From Spirosoma sp. (lineage in GTDB: Bacteria; Bacteroidota; Bacteroidia; Cytophagales; Spirosomataceae), in the NCBI GenBank assembly GCA_025351545.1, contig JANXVQ010000997.1, forward strand, positions 1-5,550: a DNA stretch of 5,550 nt, written 5' to 3'. The translations under genes were made by a program, and so were the position numbers. The notes under the pieces were generated by a model. That model saw only the letters and a program-made list of their open reading frames with translations. It ran no database searches and was not told the origin of the DNA. Positions 1 through 5,550 of this stretch are shown here, one piece after another; the stretch's first letter is position 1; each line of letters starts with the position of its first letter.

Positions 1-1051
1 GAAAGTCGGCCGGTTTTTTGGGTGAACAGGTAAACTGATTGACGTGTTCGCTCCGCAAATCAGGTATATTCGACTGGCCACTTTGAGCGACACGTTCACC
101 GTTGATGACGGTTTGCTGCACATGCAATTTCTGCAAATCAGTAACCACAATGTAATCGGCGGGATCGCCCTCGCGTAATAGCCCAACGGGTAACCGATAG
201 TGGAGCACAGGATTAAGGCAGGCTGCCCGCAGTACACTCCAGAGCGAATGGCCTTTTTCCAAAGCCCGAACCACTAACTGATTAATATGTCCCTCGGCCA
301 GTGTATCGGGATGTTTATCGTCGGAACAGAACATGATCTGCGAGGGGAATTCTGCCAATAGTGGAATCAGAGAATCAAAGTTACGAGCCGCACTACCTTC
401 ACGAATCAGGATATTCATACCACGCCGGGCTTTGTCTAACCCTTCTTCGTAGGTAAAACATTCGTGATCGGTGCTGATACCCGCGTCGATATAGCGCTGG
501 GCATCGTCGCCGGTTAAGCCGGGTGCGTGTCCATCTACAGGCTTATTGAACACGGTAGCCAAACTGATTTTAGCCATCATATCGGGGTCCCTGTTCAGCA
601 CACCCGGAAAGTTCATCACCTCGGCCAAATAGCCAATCTCCTCCATAGCCAGCAATTGCCTGACATCTTCCGCACTAATTACGGCCCCGGCGGTCTCAAA
701 CGGAGTCGCCGGCACGCAGGAAGGTGCGCCAAACATAAACTTAAACGGCACCCGACGCGCTTCCGCAATCATGTAATTGACACCGGCAACCCCCAGAACA
801 TTACCAATTTCGTGCGGGTCAGATACGGTGGCAACGGTGCCGTGAACCACCGCCAGACGGGCAAATTGTGGGGGCGTTAACAGCGAACTTTCAATATGAA
901 CGTGGGCATCCACAAAACCGGGTAGCACATACGATTCGCCAGAACGTTCGGGACCGAGTAAATTAATTTTGGAAATACGACCATTCTCGACGACGATGGT
1001 CCCATACGAAATTGTTTGATCGAACAGATTCAGAATATTGGCTGTGAGCAT
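1..1051 (-). CDS. ade: Adenine deaminase, partial (C-terminus off left edge)
   Basis: Catalyses adenine + water to hypoxanthine + ammonia in purine salvage; a cytoplasmic metal-dependent enzyme of the amidohydrolase superfamily. Translating the reverse strand from the ATG at 1051 gives 350 codons with no stop before the left edge, so the gene is cut by the window; family members are usually about 540-600 residues, leaving roughly 200 missing. Visible motifs in family order: GFVDAHVHIESS (45-56; metal-binding His50 and His52), SDPHEIGNVLG (77-87), E144 followed by VMNFPGV, DGHAPGL (173-179), STDHECF (193-199) and FCSDDKHPD (241-249) before EGHIN. This HxH...E...H...H...DD set is the adenine deaminase pattern. 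The start is chosen because the N-terminal strand (TANILNLF...) begins directly after it and the upstream gene ends 3 bases before, implying co-transcription and probable translational coupling. No Shine-Dalgarno is visible. No key residue is missing in the visible part. Confidence 0.95.
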   Translation of the reverse strand, partial: MLTANILNLFDQTISYGTIVVENGRISKINLLGPERSGESYVLPGFVDAHVHIESSLLTPPQFARLAVVHGTVATVSDPHEIGNVLGVAGVNYMIAEARRVPFKFMFGAPSCVPATPFETAGAVISAEDVRQLLAMEEIGYLAEVMNFPGVLNRDPDMMAKISLATVFNKPVDGHAPGLTGDDAQRYIDAGISTDHECFTYEEGLDKARRGMNILIREGSAARNFDSLIPLLAEFPSQIMFCSDDKHPDTLAEGHINQLVVRALEKGHSLWSVLRAACLNPVLHYRLPVGLLREGDPADYIVVTDLQKLHVQQTVINGERVAQSGQSNIPDLRSEHVNQFTCSPKKPADF

Positions 1052-1054
1052 ATA

Positions 1055-2299
1055 TCAAATACGGATAAAGATTTTCCGATGGTACATCCACCAAAGAATT
1101 AGGTAAAAAATGGCCAGTGTAACGATACCGATCAGCAAGGATTCATAAGCGGGGCCAAGTATCAGGAAAAGGCCATTGCCCAGATGGGTATAGAGCGACG
1201 TGAAAATAAAACGGTCAATAAGATGCACCAGGCAGTAAATGGCGATGGAATTCATCCCGACAACGATCAATGGGAAAGCCCATGTTCGCTTATTGGCAAC
1301 ATCAATAAGGCTATAGAAAAGCGCCAGTAACAAAAAACACCAGCCTCCGCTAAACAATACCCAGGCGGGTGTCCAGATGCGCTTCACAATCGGGCAGATA
1401 CCCGCGACATGCAGAAAAATACCAGCGGCTAATCCAATAGCACCTGCCAGCAGAAACCGCTTTAAAACCTCCCGTTGTGTTATTCCCGAACGCAGCCACC
1501 GGCCAGCCTGCAAGCCCAGCAGCATTGTACCAAGCGTTGGAATGAAACTGAGTGTTGCATAGCCACCGCCATTAAACAGAAACGTTTTTGCCCGTGGAAA
1601 CAGGTTCAGAAACCACGTGTCAAATGCCCAGGCGAGATTACTGTTCTTATTAAAATGAGCCATCAACCCGCTGTAGTGCTCCGGCCAGTTGCGGTCCGGC
1701 GTTCCGGCGGGAACCCCAACGGCGCTATAATCAAAATTCAGTCCCGGCGCGGTATAAAGCACAAAGGCCAGCCAGTAGCCAACCAGAACAACGGCCAGTG
1801 CAATCCAGCCAGTCCGCAGCGTGGTATTGCCCAGTAGAAATAAGATTGGGTAACCCAGACCGATTTGCGTTAGTGTATCCTCAAACGTAAAATTTGTTTG
1901 GCTGGCGTGAGTCGAGCGAAGAAAGATGCCGAGTAGAATCAGAATCAACGATCGGCGCAGGGCACGACCAAATTGAGGGCCAAACGGCTGCCCTCCCCGG
2001 CTAGCCATTGAATAAGGCAAGGCGACACCGACCAGAAATGAAAATGATGGCTGAATCAGGTCATGTAACGAGCAGCCCGCCCAGGCAACGTGGCTTTGAT
2101 GATAGGCCAGAAATTCCCAGAAAGCATTATCGGGAAAGGCTTCGTGCAAATGGGCGAATTTCAGCATTTCGGCCGCCATCAAAACCATAACAAAGCCTCG
2201 ATAGGCATCCATAGACATTAGGCGGCCGGGCCACGCCTGGCCGGGTAACGACTGACTGGCAGCAAAGCCCGTTTGGGGAGTAGACAAAGATGGGAGCAT
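1055..2299 (-). CDS. HGSNAT-like (DUF5009-type) membrane acyltransferase
   Basis: A 414-residue polytopic membrane protein of the heparan-alpha-glucosaminide N-acetyltransferase-like family. Characterised relatives move an acetyl group across the membrane onto a sugar; the bacterial substrate is generally unknown. Seen in the sequence: the family opening [10 protein letters not shown] (26-35) leading into a first membrane helix (about 35-48); a loop with H70-x-x-W73-x-G75 and then D80LIQPSFSF, where the His fits the proposed acetyl-accepting His of HGSNAT; further hydrophobic segments near 81-98, 115-128, 146-158, 163-182, 248-265, 281-300, 311-333, 341-358, 372-390 and 388-405; the motif [18 protein letters not shown] (302-319); and [10 protein letters not shown] (346-355). 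The ATG at 2299 keeps the conserved RL before MDAYRG; Met28 (ATG at 2218) would lose it. The leader of about 25 residues is not a signal peptide. It is the first gene of a leftward pair with adenine deaminase. Family assignment is firm; substrate unknown. Confidence 0.88.
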   Translation of the reverse strand: MLPSLSTPQTGFAASQSLPGQAWPGRLMSMDAYRGFVMVLMAAEMLKFAHLHEAFPDNAFWEFLAYHQSHVAWAGCSLHDLIQPSFSFLVGVALPYSMASRGGQPFGPQFGRALRRSLILILLGIFLRSTHASQTNFTFEDTLTQIGLGYPILFLLGNTTLRTGWIALAVVLVGYWLAFVLYTAPGLNFDYSAVGVPAGTPDRNWPEHYSGLMAHFNKNSNLAWAFDTWFLNLFPRAKTFLFNGGGYATLSFIPTLGTMLLGLQAGRWLRSGITQREVLKRFLLAGAIGLAAGIFLHVAGICPIVKRIWTPAWVLFSGGWCFLLLALFYSLIDVANKRTWAFPLIVVGMNSIAIYCLVHLIDRFIFTSLYTHLGNGLFLILGPAYESLLIGIVTLAIFYLILWWMYHRKIFIRI

Positions 2300-2318
2300 G
2301 ATTAAGGGAGAAATTCAA

Positions 2319-2378
2319 CTGTCAAAACTTAACATTGGCGATCACATTAGCAATAGAGTTGATTAAAGTTTTTGACAG
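2319..2378. repeat. Imperfect inverted repeat in the divergent intergenic region
   Basis: CTGTCAAAACTT at 2319-2330 is matched on the other strand by CTGTCAAAAACTT (positions 2378-2366), identical except for one extra A. The arms are 35 bases apart. Each divergent gene therefore has the same AAGTTTT(T)GACAG sequence on its own sense strand, upstream of its start. It could be a two-half-site operator or a duplicated promoter element. The rest of the 135-base gap between the divergent starts (2300-2434) is AT-rich, with no other recognisable feature. Confidence 0.5.
2324..2353 (-). promoter_or_regulatory. Candidate promoter for the acyltransferase-ade pair
   Basis: On the reverse strand a TTG (2353-2351) is followed after 19 bases by TAAGTTTT (2331-2324). 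This matches 7 of 8 positions of the Bacteroidota -7 element TAnnTTTG, with the expected -33/-7 spacing. It would give a leader of about 20 bases before the ATG at 2299. Elements this short arise by chance in AT-rich DNA, so this is a candidate only. Confidence 0.35.
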
Positions 2379-2434
2379 GTGTGGTATATTTCGGGCTAAT
2401 GTGACTCTTTACTACTAAATAATCCGTTTTTCAG

Positions 2435-4108
2435 ATGCCCGCCCGTGTGTTAAAAGTTCATCCTGCCGATAACGTGATTGTTGCCTTACGCAACTTAGCG
2501 GCTGGGGAACAGATTGAGTTTGATAAGATCATTTACGATTTGCCCTATGCCGTTGCCGCTAAGCATAAATTCGTAACCGAAGACCGGCAACCCGGCGATT
2601 CGATTACGATGTATGGCGTTCTGGTTGGTAAAGCAACGCAGTTTATTCGGCGGGGAGAGCCCATCACAACGTTCAACCTCAAGCACGATGCCGACACCTA
2701 CGGTCTCGCCAAAAAGCAACCTTACTCCTGGCAACCACCCGACGTTTCGGCCTGGCAGGAACGCACATTTATGGGCTACCACCGTGCCGACGGAAACGTT
2801 GGAACACGCAATTACTGGCTTGTGGTGCCATTGGTATTTTGCGAGAATCGTAATATTCTGGTATTGAAAGACGCTTTTGAACGCGAGTTAGGGTACGCAC
2901 AACCCGAAACATACCGCGATCAGGTGCATGAGCTGGTGAGTCTGTTCAACGTTGGCGATATGAACCACATCAAAAAGATGCAGCCGTTTGTAGACGAATC
3001 GCAAAACCAAACGCTTAATCATACGCATCAGGCCGTAAACCGACCGTTTAAAAACATCGACGGCATCAAATTCCTGACTCACGAAATGGGATGCGGTGGC
3101 ACTCGGCAGGATTCGCAGTATTTAGGTTCGCTGCTGGCCGGATTTATCAACAACCCTAATGTGGCCGGGGCAACGGTACTTAGTTTAGGTTGTCAGCACT
3201 TACAGGCTGATACAATTGAGAAAGAAATTAAGCGCCAGAATCCAAAGTTCAACAAGCCGCTTTTGTTGTTCGAGCAACAGGCCGGAACCGAATATGCGTT
3301 GATGTCGCAGGCCGTTAAAGAGACTTTTCTTGGCTTGGTGGAAATAAATAAACTCGAACGGCAAGCCGCTCCACTCAGCGCGCTCACCATTGGCTTAAAA
3401 TGTGGCGGTTCCGACGGATTTTCGGGCATTTCGGCAAATCCAACGTTAGGCCACCTGTCAGATATTATTGTAACGCTGGGCGGAAAAACGGTACTGGCCG
3501 AATTTCCCGAGTTAAACGGCGTAGAACAGGAACTGATCAACCGCACCGACGATACGGCCAAAGCGCAGAAATTCATCGACTTAATGGGTGGCTATTCAGC
3601 ATCGGCAGAAGCCGTTGGATCAGGATTCGACATGAATCCATCTCCGGGCAACATTAAAGATGGCTTGATCACCGATGCCATAAAGTCGGCGGGAGCGGCC
3701 AAAAAGGGCGGCACATCGCCCGTAACGGACGTTTTAGATTACGCTGAACCAGCCATCACACCCGGCCTTAGCCTGCTCTGCACGCCCGGCAACGACGTTG
3801 AAGCAACAACCGGCATGGCTGGTTCGGGCACCAATGTCATTTTATTTACGACGGGACTTGGCACGCCCACCGGCAATCCCATTTGCCCCGTTGTCAAGGT
3901 TTCGACCAATACGATTCTCAAAAACCGGATGCCCGACGTGATCGACTTCGATAGTGGTCCCATCATTGACGGTGAGCAGAGTATCGAACAAAACGCCGAT
4001 GCCTTACTCGAATACATTATTCAGCTGGCATCGGGCAAAACAATTACCCAGGCCGAACGGCTGGGACAAGACGATTTTATCCCCTGGAAACGGGGTGTTT
4101 CACTTTAA
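2435..4108 (+). CDS. uxaA: UxaA/GarD-family sugar-acid dehydratase (annotated altronate dehydratase)
   Basis: Predicted to dehydrate a sugar acid (altronate in characterised UxaA) to a 2-keto-3-deoxy acid in the cytoplasm. 557 residues, against about 495 for E. coli UxaA. An N-terminal SAF domain (about 1-85, KVHPADNVIVALRNLAAGE) is followed by the core: GYHRADGNVGTRNYW (114-128), HEMGCGGTRQD (216-226), LGCQHLQ (251-257), LKCGGSDGFSGISANP (321-336), NPSPGN (401-406), TPGNDVEATTGMAGSG (450-465), FTTGLGTPTGNP (471-482) and IDFDSGPIIDG (503-513). These Gly-rich, Cys-containing blocks define the family. Compared with E. coli UxaA as I remember it, there is an insertion of about 45 residues near 140-205, and the TTLEEKS-like segment after NPSPGN reads LITDAIKS, so this is a distinct subfamily and the substrate may differ. 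The ATG at 2435 starts directly at the SAF domain; there is no Shine-Dalgarno. First gene of a probable two-gene unit with the SDR. Confidence 0.9.
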   Translation: MPARVLKVHPADNVIVALRNLAAGEQIEFDKIIYDLPYAVAAKHKFVTEDRQPGDSITMYGVLVGKATQFIRRGEPITTFNLKHDADTYGLAKKQPYSWQPPDVSAWQERTFMGYHRADGNVGTRNYWLVVPLVFCENRNILVLKDAFERELGYAQPETYRDQVHELVSLFNVGDMNHIKKMQPFVDESQNQTLNHTHQAVNRPFKNIDGIKFLTHEMGCGGTRQDSQYLGSLLAGFINNPNVAGATVLSLGCQHLQADTIEKEIKRQNPKFNKPLLLFEQQAGTEYALMSQAVKETFLGLVEINKLERQAAPLSALTIGLKCGGSDGFSGISANPTLGHLSDIIVTLGGKTVLAEFPELNGVEQELINRTDDTAKAQKFIDLMGGYSASAEAVGSGFDMNPSPGNIKDGLITDAIKSAGAAKKGGTSPVTDVLDYAEPAITPGLSLLCTPGNDVEATTGMAGSGTNVILFTTGLGTPTGNPICPVVKVSTNTILKNRMPDVIDFDSGPIIDGEQSIEQNADALLEYIIQLASGKTITQAERLGQDDFIPWKRGVSL

Positions 4109-4114
4109 ATGGTG

Positions 4115-4210
4115 AAAGAGCGAAAAGCGAAAGAGTGAATCCGAGCCGCCGGGTCGAAGCGAACTCTAATGCGCCAGCCGCTCTTTCGTTCATTCACTCT
4201 TTCGCTCTTT
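4115..4210. repeat. Octamer repeats forming an inverted repeat between dehydratase and SDR
   Basis: The left arm has AAAGAGCG (4115-4122), AAAAGCG (4123-4129) and AAAGAGTG (4130-4137). The right arm (4179-4210) is four consecutive octamers: CGCTCTTT, CGTTCATT, CACTCTTT and CGCTCTTT. Left and right share a perfect 15-bp inverted match (4126-4140 with 4192-4206) around a loop of 51 bases. The right arm ends 4 bases before the SDR start, so a folded RNA would place the start at the foot of the stem. There is no T-tract after it on the plus strand, so a simple terminator is unlikely. It may be an RNA processing or attenuation element, or a dispersed genomic repeat. Confidence 0.7.
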
Positions 4211-4214
4211 AAAA

Positions 4215-4988
4215 ATGTTTTCACTCAAAGACAAAACGGCTCTTGTTACGGGCGGGGCCAGCGGCATTGGACTGGCTATTTCACAGACATTTGCCCAGGC
4301 AGGTGCAACGGTTCACATTCTGGAAATCAACGGCGAACTAGCCCAGCAGGTAGCCGACGATATTAACGCAGCCGGTGGCAAGGCGAAAGCGCATCCCATT
4401 GATGTGTCAGATCAGGCGCAGGTTGTTGATCTAATTAGTCAGATTGCGGCAGAATCTCCCATTCATATTCTTGTCAATAACGCGGGGGTTGCACACGTTG
4501 GCAAAGCCGATTCTACCAGCGAAGCCGATTTTGACCGCATTTTTCGCATCAATGTAAAAGGGGTGTACAATTGCCTCTACGCCGTTATTCCGCATTTCAA
4601 AACCAATGGCGGGGGCATCATATTGAACATGGCATCGGTAGCGGCATCGGTAGGAATTTCTGATCGTTTCGCCTATTCGATGAGCAAAGGTGCCGTATTA
4701 ACCATGACCTTATCCGTAGCCAAAGATTACCTGAAAGACAATATTCGGTGCAACTGCATTTCGCCCGCACGAGTACATACGCCTTTCGTAGACGGTTTTC
4801 TGGCGAAAAATTATCCTGGTCAGGAAGCTGAGATGTTTGAAAAATTATCAAAAACGCAACCCATTGGCCGTATGGCCGAACCGAAAGAAGTGGGCGCCTT
4901 AGCCCTTTACCTCTGCTCCGACGAAGCAGGATTTGTTACGGGTTGCGATTACCCACTGGATGGTGGTTTTGTTCGACTGAATAATTAA
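4215..4988 (+). CDS. SDR-family NAD(P)-dependent oxidoreductase
   Basis: A classical short-chain dehydrogenase/reductase of 257 residues, the usual length, cytoplasmic. Seen: the Rossmann nucleotide-binding motif TGGASGIG (12-19); an acidic Glu37 after the second strand, favouring NAD over NADP; D63-V64; NNAG (88-91); Asn113; and the catalytic Ser141, Tyr154 and Lys158 (YSMSK). The later segment CISPARVHTPFVDG (181-194) replaces the common PG...TP with PAR...TP, followed by PIGRM and a C-terminal YPLDGGF. All catalytic residues are present. It lies 106 bases after the dehydratase on the same strand. By context it probably oxidises either the free sugar to its lactone or the 2-keto-3-deoxy acid made by the dehydratase; the sequence alone cannot decide. 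The start at 4215 is preceded by an A-run and no Shine-Dalgarno. SDR identity is certain; the sugar-pathway role is inferred. Confidence 0.93.
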   Translation: MFSLKDKTALVTGGASGIGLAISQTFAQAGATVHILEINGELAQQVADDINAAGGKAKAHPIDVSDQAQVVDLISQIAAESPIHILVNNAGVAHVGKADSTSEADFDRIFRINVKGVYNCLYAVIPHFKTNGGGIILNMASVAASVGISDRFAYSMSKGAVLTMTLSVAKDYLKDNIRCNCISPARVHTPFVDGFLAKNYPGQEAEMFEKLSKTQPIGRMAEPKEVGALALYLCSDEAGFVTGCDYPLDGGFVRLNN

Positions 4989-5002
4989 TACGTTCAAAAA
5001 TC

Positions 5003-5058
5003 AAGTCAAGGGAAAGCTCGCTCCGTTTACTAAACCCGGGCGAGCTTTCCCTTGACTT
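5003..5058. terminator. Perfect 19-bp hairpin between convergent genes
   Basis: AAGTCAAGGGAAAGCTCGC (5003-5021) is the exact reverse complement of 5040-5058, with an 18-base loop that itself contains the small palindrome GTTTACTAAAC. It lies between the SDR stop (4988) and the stop of the leftward gene (5070). On the minus strand the stem is followed by GATTTTTG, a short T-run, so intrinsic termination is best supported for the leftward gene. Going rightward the stem is followed by AACATGC without a T-run, so termination of the SDR transcript is plausible but weaker. Confidence 0.85.
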
Positions 5059-5069
5059 AACATGCTTAA

Positions 5070-5550
5070 TTACCGGTTTTGAGCGTCGTACTGAATGTTC
5101 AGCAGATATGTACCCGCTGATAAGTGTTCCCCAAACGTAATTGTCTGCCCCGCTTTGGCTGAGCCCAGCATCAATTTTTCGCGTCCTATCTCATCGGCAA
5201 CGGTCATGGATTGAATGGCCCGCTCAGCTACAAACGAGAACCGGTCTTGCGTAGGATTCGGGAATACTGCGTTGTCAACAATATCGCCTGCACCAGTACG
5301 GGCGCCTGGTGCACAGACTGTTACTGTTTTGCAGAATGACTGATACCACGGCGACGCTGAATAATTGATACCCACGCAAACCTGTCCGCCCGTAAAGTAG
5401 GGGCCAAAACTATAGGTGGCTTTACCCGTTGGGCCGGGTGTAATACTCTGTGTCGAACCGGTACACCACCACGAAAAAGCAGTGGCATTATCCAACTTGC
5501 TGGCATTTACCTCATAAATCTGAACTGCATTTTTCGCTACACAATCGGGG
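5070..5550 (-). CDS. Secreted protein with type IX sorting domain, partial (N-terminus off right edge)
   Basis: The frame is open from the right edge to the TAA at 5070-5072, giving 159 visible residues; the real start lies beyond the window. A TTG at 5495 in the same frame is internal, since 18 more open codons precede it. The last 65 residues resemble a type A T9SS C-terminal sorting domain: VFPNPTQDRFSF (95-106), a central MTVADEIGREKLML strand pair, and LSAGTYLLNIQYD near the end. Such domains direct cargo through the outer membrane by the Por machinery and are normally removed. The preceding part (about 1-80) has Cys at 3, 29, 58, 73 and 79, with aromatic and Gly/Ser/Thr-rich strands (FSWWCTG, CVGINYS, SFCKTVTVC), consistent with an extracellular Ig- or PKD-like beta domain. 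The enzymatic or adhesive part is not visible. The sorting domain ends unusually soon after NIQYDAQNR, without the usual basic final strand. It converges on the SDR gene across a hairpin. Confidence 0.8.
   Translation of the reverse strand, partial: PDCVAKNAVQIYEVNASKLDNATAFSWWCTGSTQSITPGPTGKATYSFGPYFTGGQVCVGINYSASPWYQSFCKTVTVCAPGARTGAGDIVDNAVFPNPTQDRFSFVAERAIQSMTVADEIGREKLMLGSAKAGQTITFGEHLSAGTYLLNIQYDAQNR

Noticed and set aside
527..880. Open frame of 117 codons on the plus strand
   Set aside because: It lies wholly antisense to adenine deaminase, whose motifs are clear; the plus-strand product is His/Arg-rich with no recognisable domain.
1377..2190. Three open plus-strand frames inside the acyltransferase gene
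   Set aside because: Antisense shadows of a gene with strong family motifs; their products are low-complexity and basic.
2127..2318. A 63-codon minus-strand frame starting upstream of the acyltransferase
   Set aside because: It overlaps the real start in another frame and lacks any domain; the acyltransferase frame carries the conserved [10 protein letters not shown].
2372..2402. TTGACA (2372-2377) with a possible -10 hexamer as a sigma70 promoter for the dehydratase
   Set aside because: The TTGACA is perfect, but Bacteroidota promoters do not use this consensus and the downstream hexamer (GCTAAT or TAATGT) is poor. TATATTTC at 2385 resembles TAnnTTTG but lacks a well-spaced -33 element.
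2495..4017. Several frames of 64-127 codons within the dehydratase gene, on both strands
   Set aside because: All are contained in the dehydratase coding region in other frames and show no family features.
4126..4206. Inverted repeat as ends of a small transposable element
   Set aside because: Only about 50 bases lie between the arms, with no coding capacity and no flanking target duplication that I can see.
4169..4366. A 65-codon plus-strand frame across the SDR start
   Set aside because: It begins in the repeat region and reads the SDR gene in the wrong frame.
5321..5506. A 61-codon minus-strand frame overlapping the sorting-domain protein
   Set aside because: It is another frame of the same strand; the frame with VFPNP and GTYLLNIQ is the real one and is open to the window edge.

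Overview
The window looks like ordinary chromosome from a Bacteroidota bacterium, most likely of the Cytophagales (Spirosoma-like). The reasons are a type IX secretion sorting domain at the right edge, AT-rich start regions without Shine-Dalgarno sequences, a candidate promoter with the Bacteroidota TTG / TAnnTTTG layout, and roughly even GC content. The genus is an inference from gene style, not something I could search.

Layout: the left 2.3 kb is a leftward pair. A membrane protein of the HGSNAT-like (DUF5009-type) acyltransferase family (1055-2299) is followed after 3 bases by adenine deaminase (1-1051), whose C-terminal part lies off the left edge. A 135-base divergent intergenic region (2300-2434) holds an inverted repeat and a candidate leftward promoter. 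Rightward come a UxaA/GarD-family sugar-acid dehydratase (2435-4108) and a classical short-chain dehydrogenase/reductase (4215-4988). They are separated by 106 bases carrying octamer repeats arranged as an inverted repeat. A perfect 19-bp hairpin (5003-5058) separates the SDR from a convergent leftward gene (5070 to the right edge), the C-terminal end of a large secreted type IX cargo protein.

How the genes work together: the dehydratase and SDR probably form a catabolic pair, one dehydrating a sugar acid to a 2-keto-3-deoxy acid and the other oxidising either the sugar before it or the keto-deoxy acid after it. The pairing resembles the UxaA-like plus SDR arrangement of the Campylobacter jejuni L-fucose locus, so the true substrate may be a fucose/arabinose-type sugar acid, not altronate. 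The leftward pair joins purine salvage with a membrane acyltransferase of unknown substrate, and no functional link between them is evident.

I see no CRISPR array, tRNA, rRNA, insertion sequence or clearly new defence-type system. The most interesting items are the divergent dehydratase subfamily with its SDR partner, the octamer inverted repeat, and a possibly shortened sorting domain.
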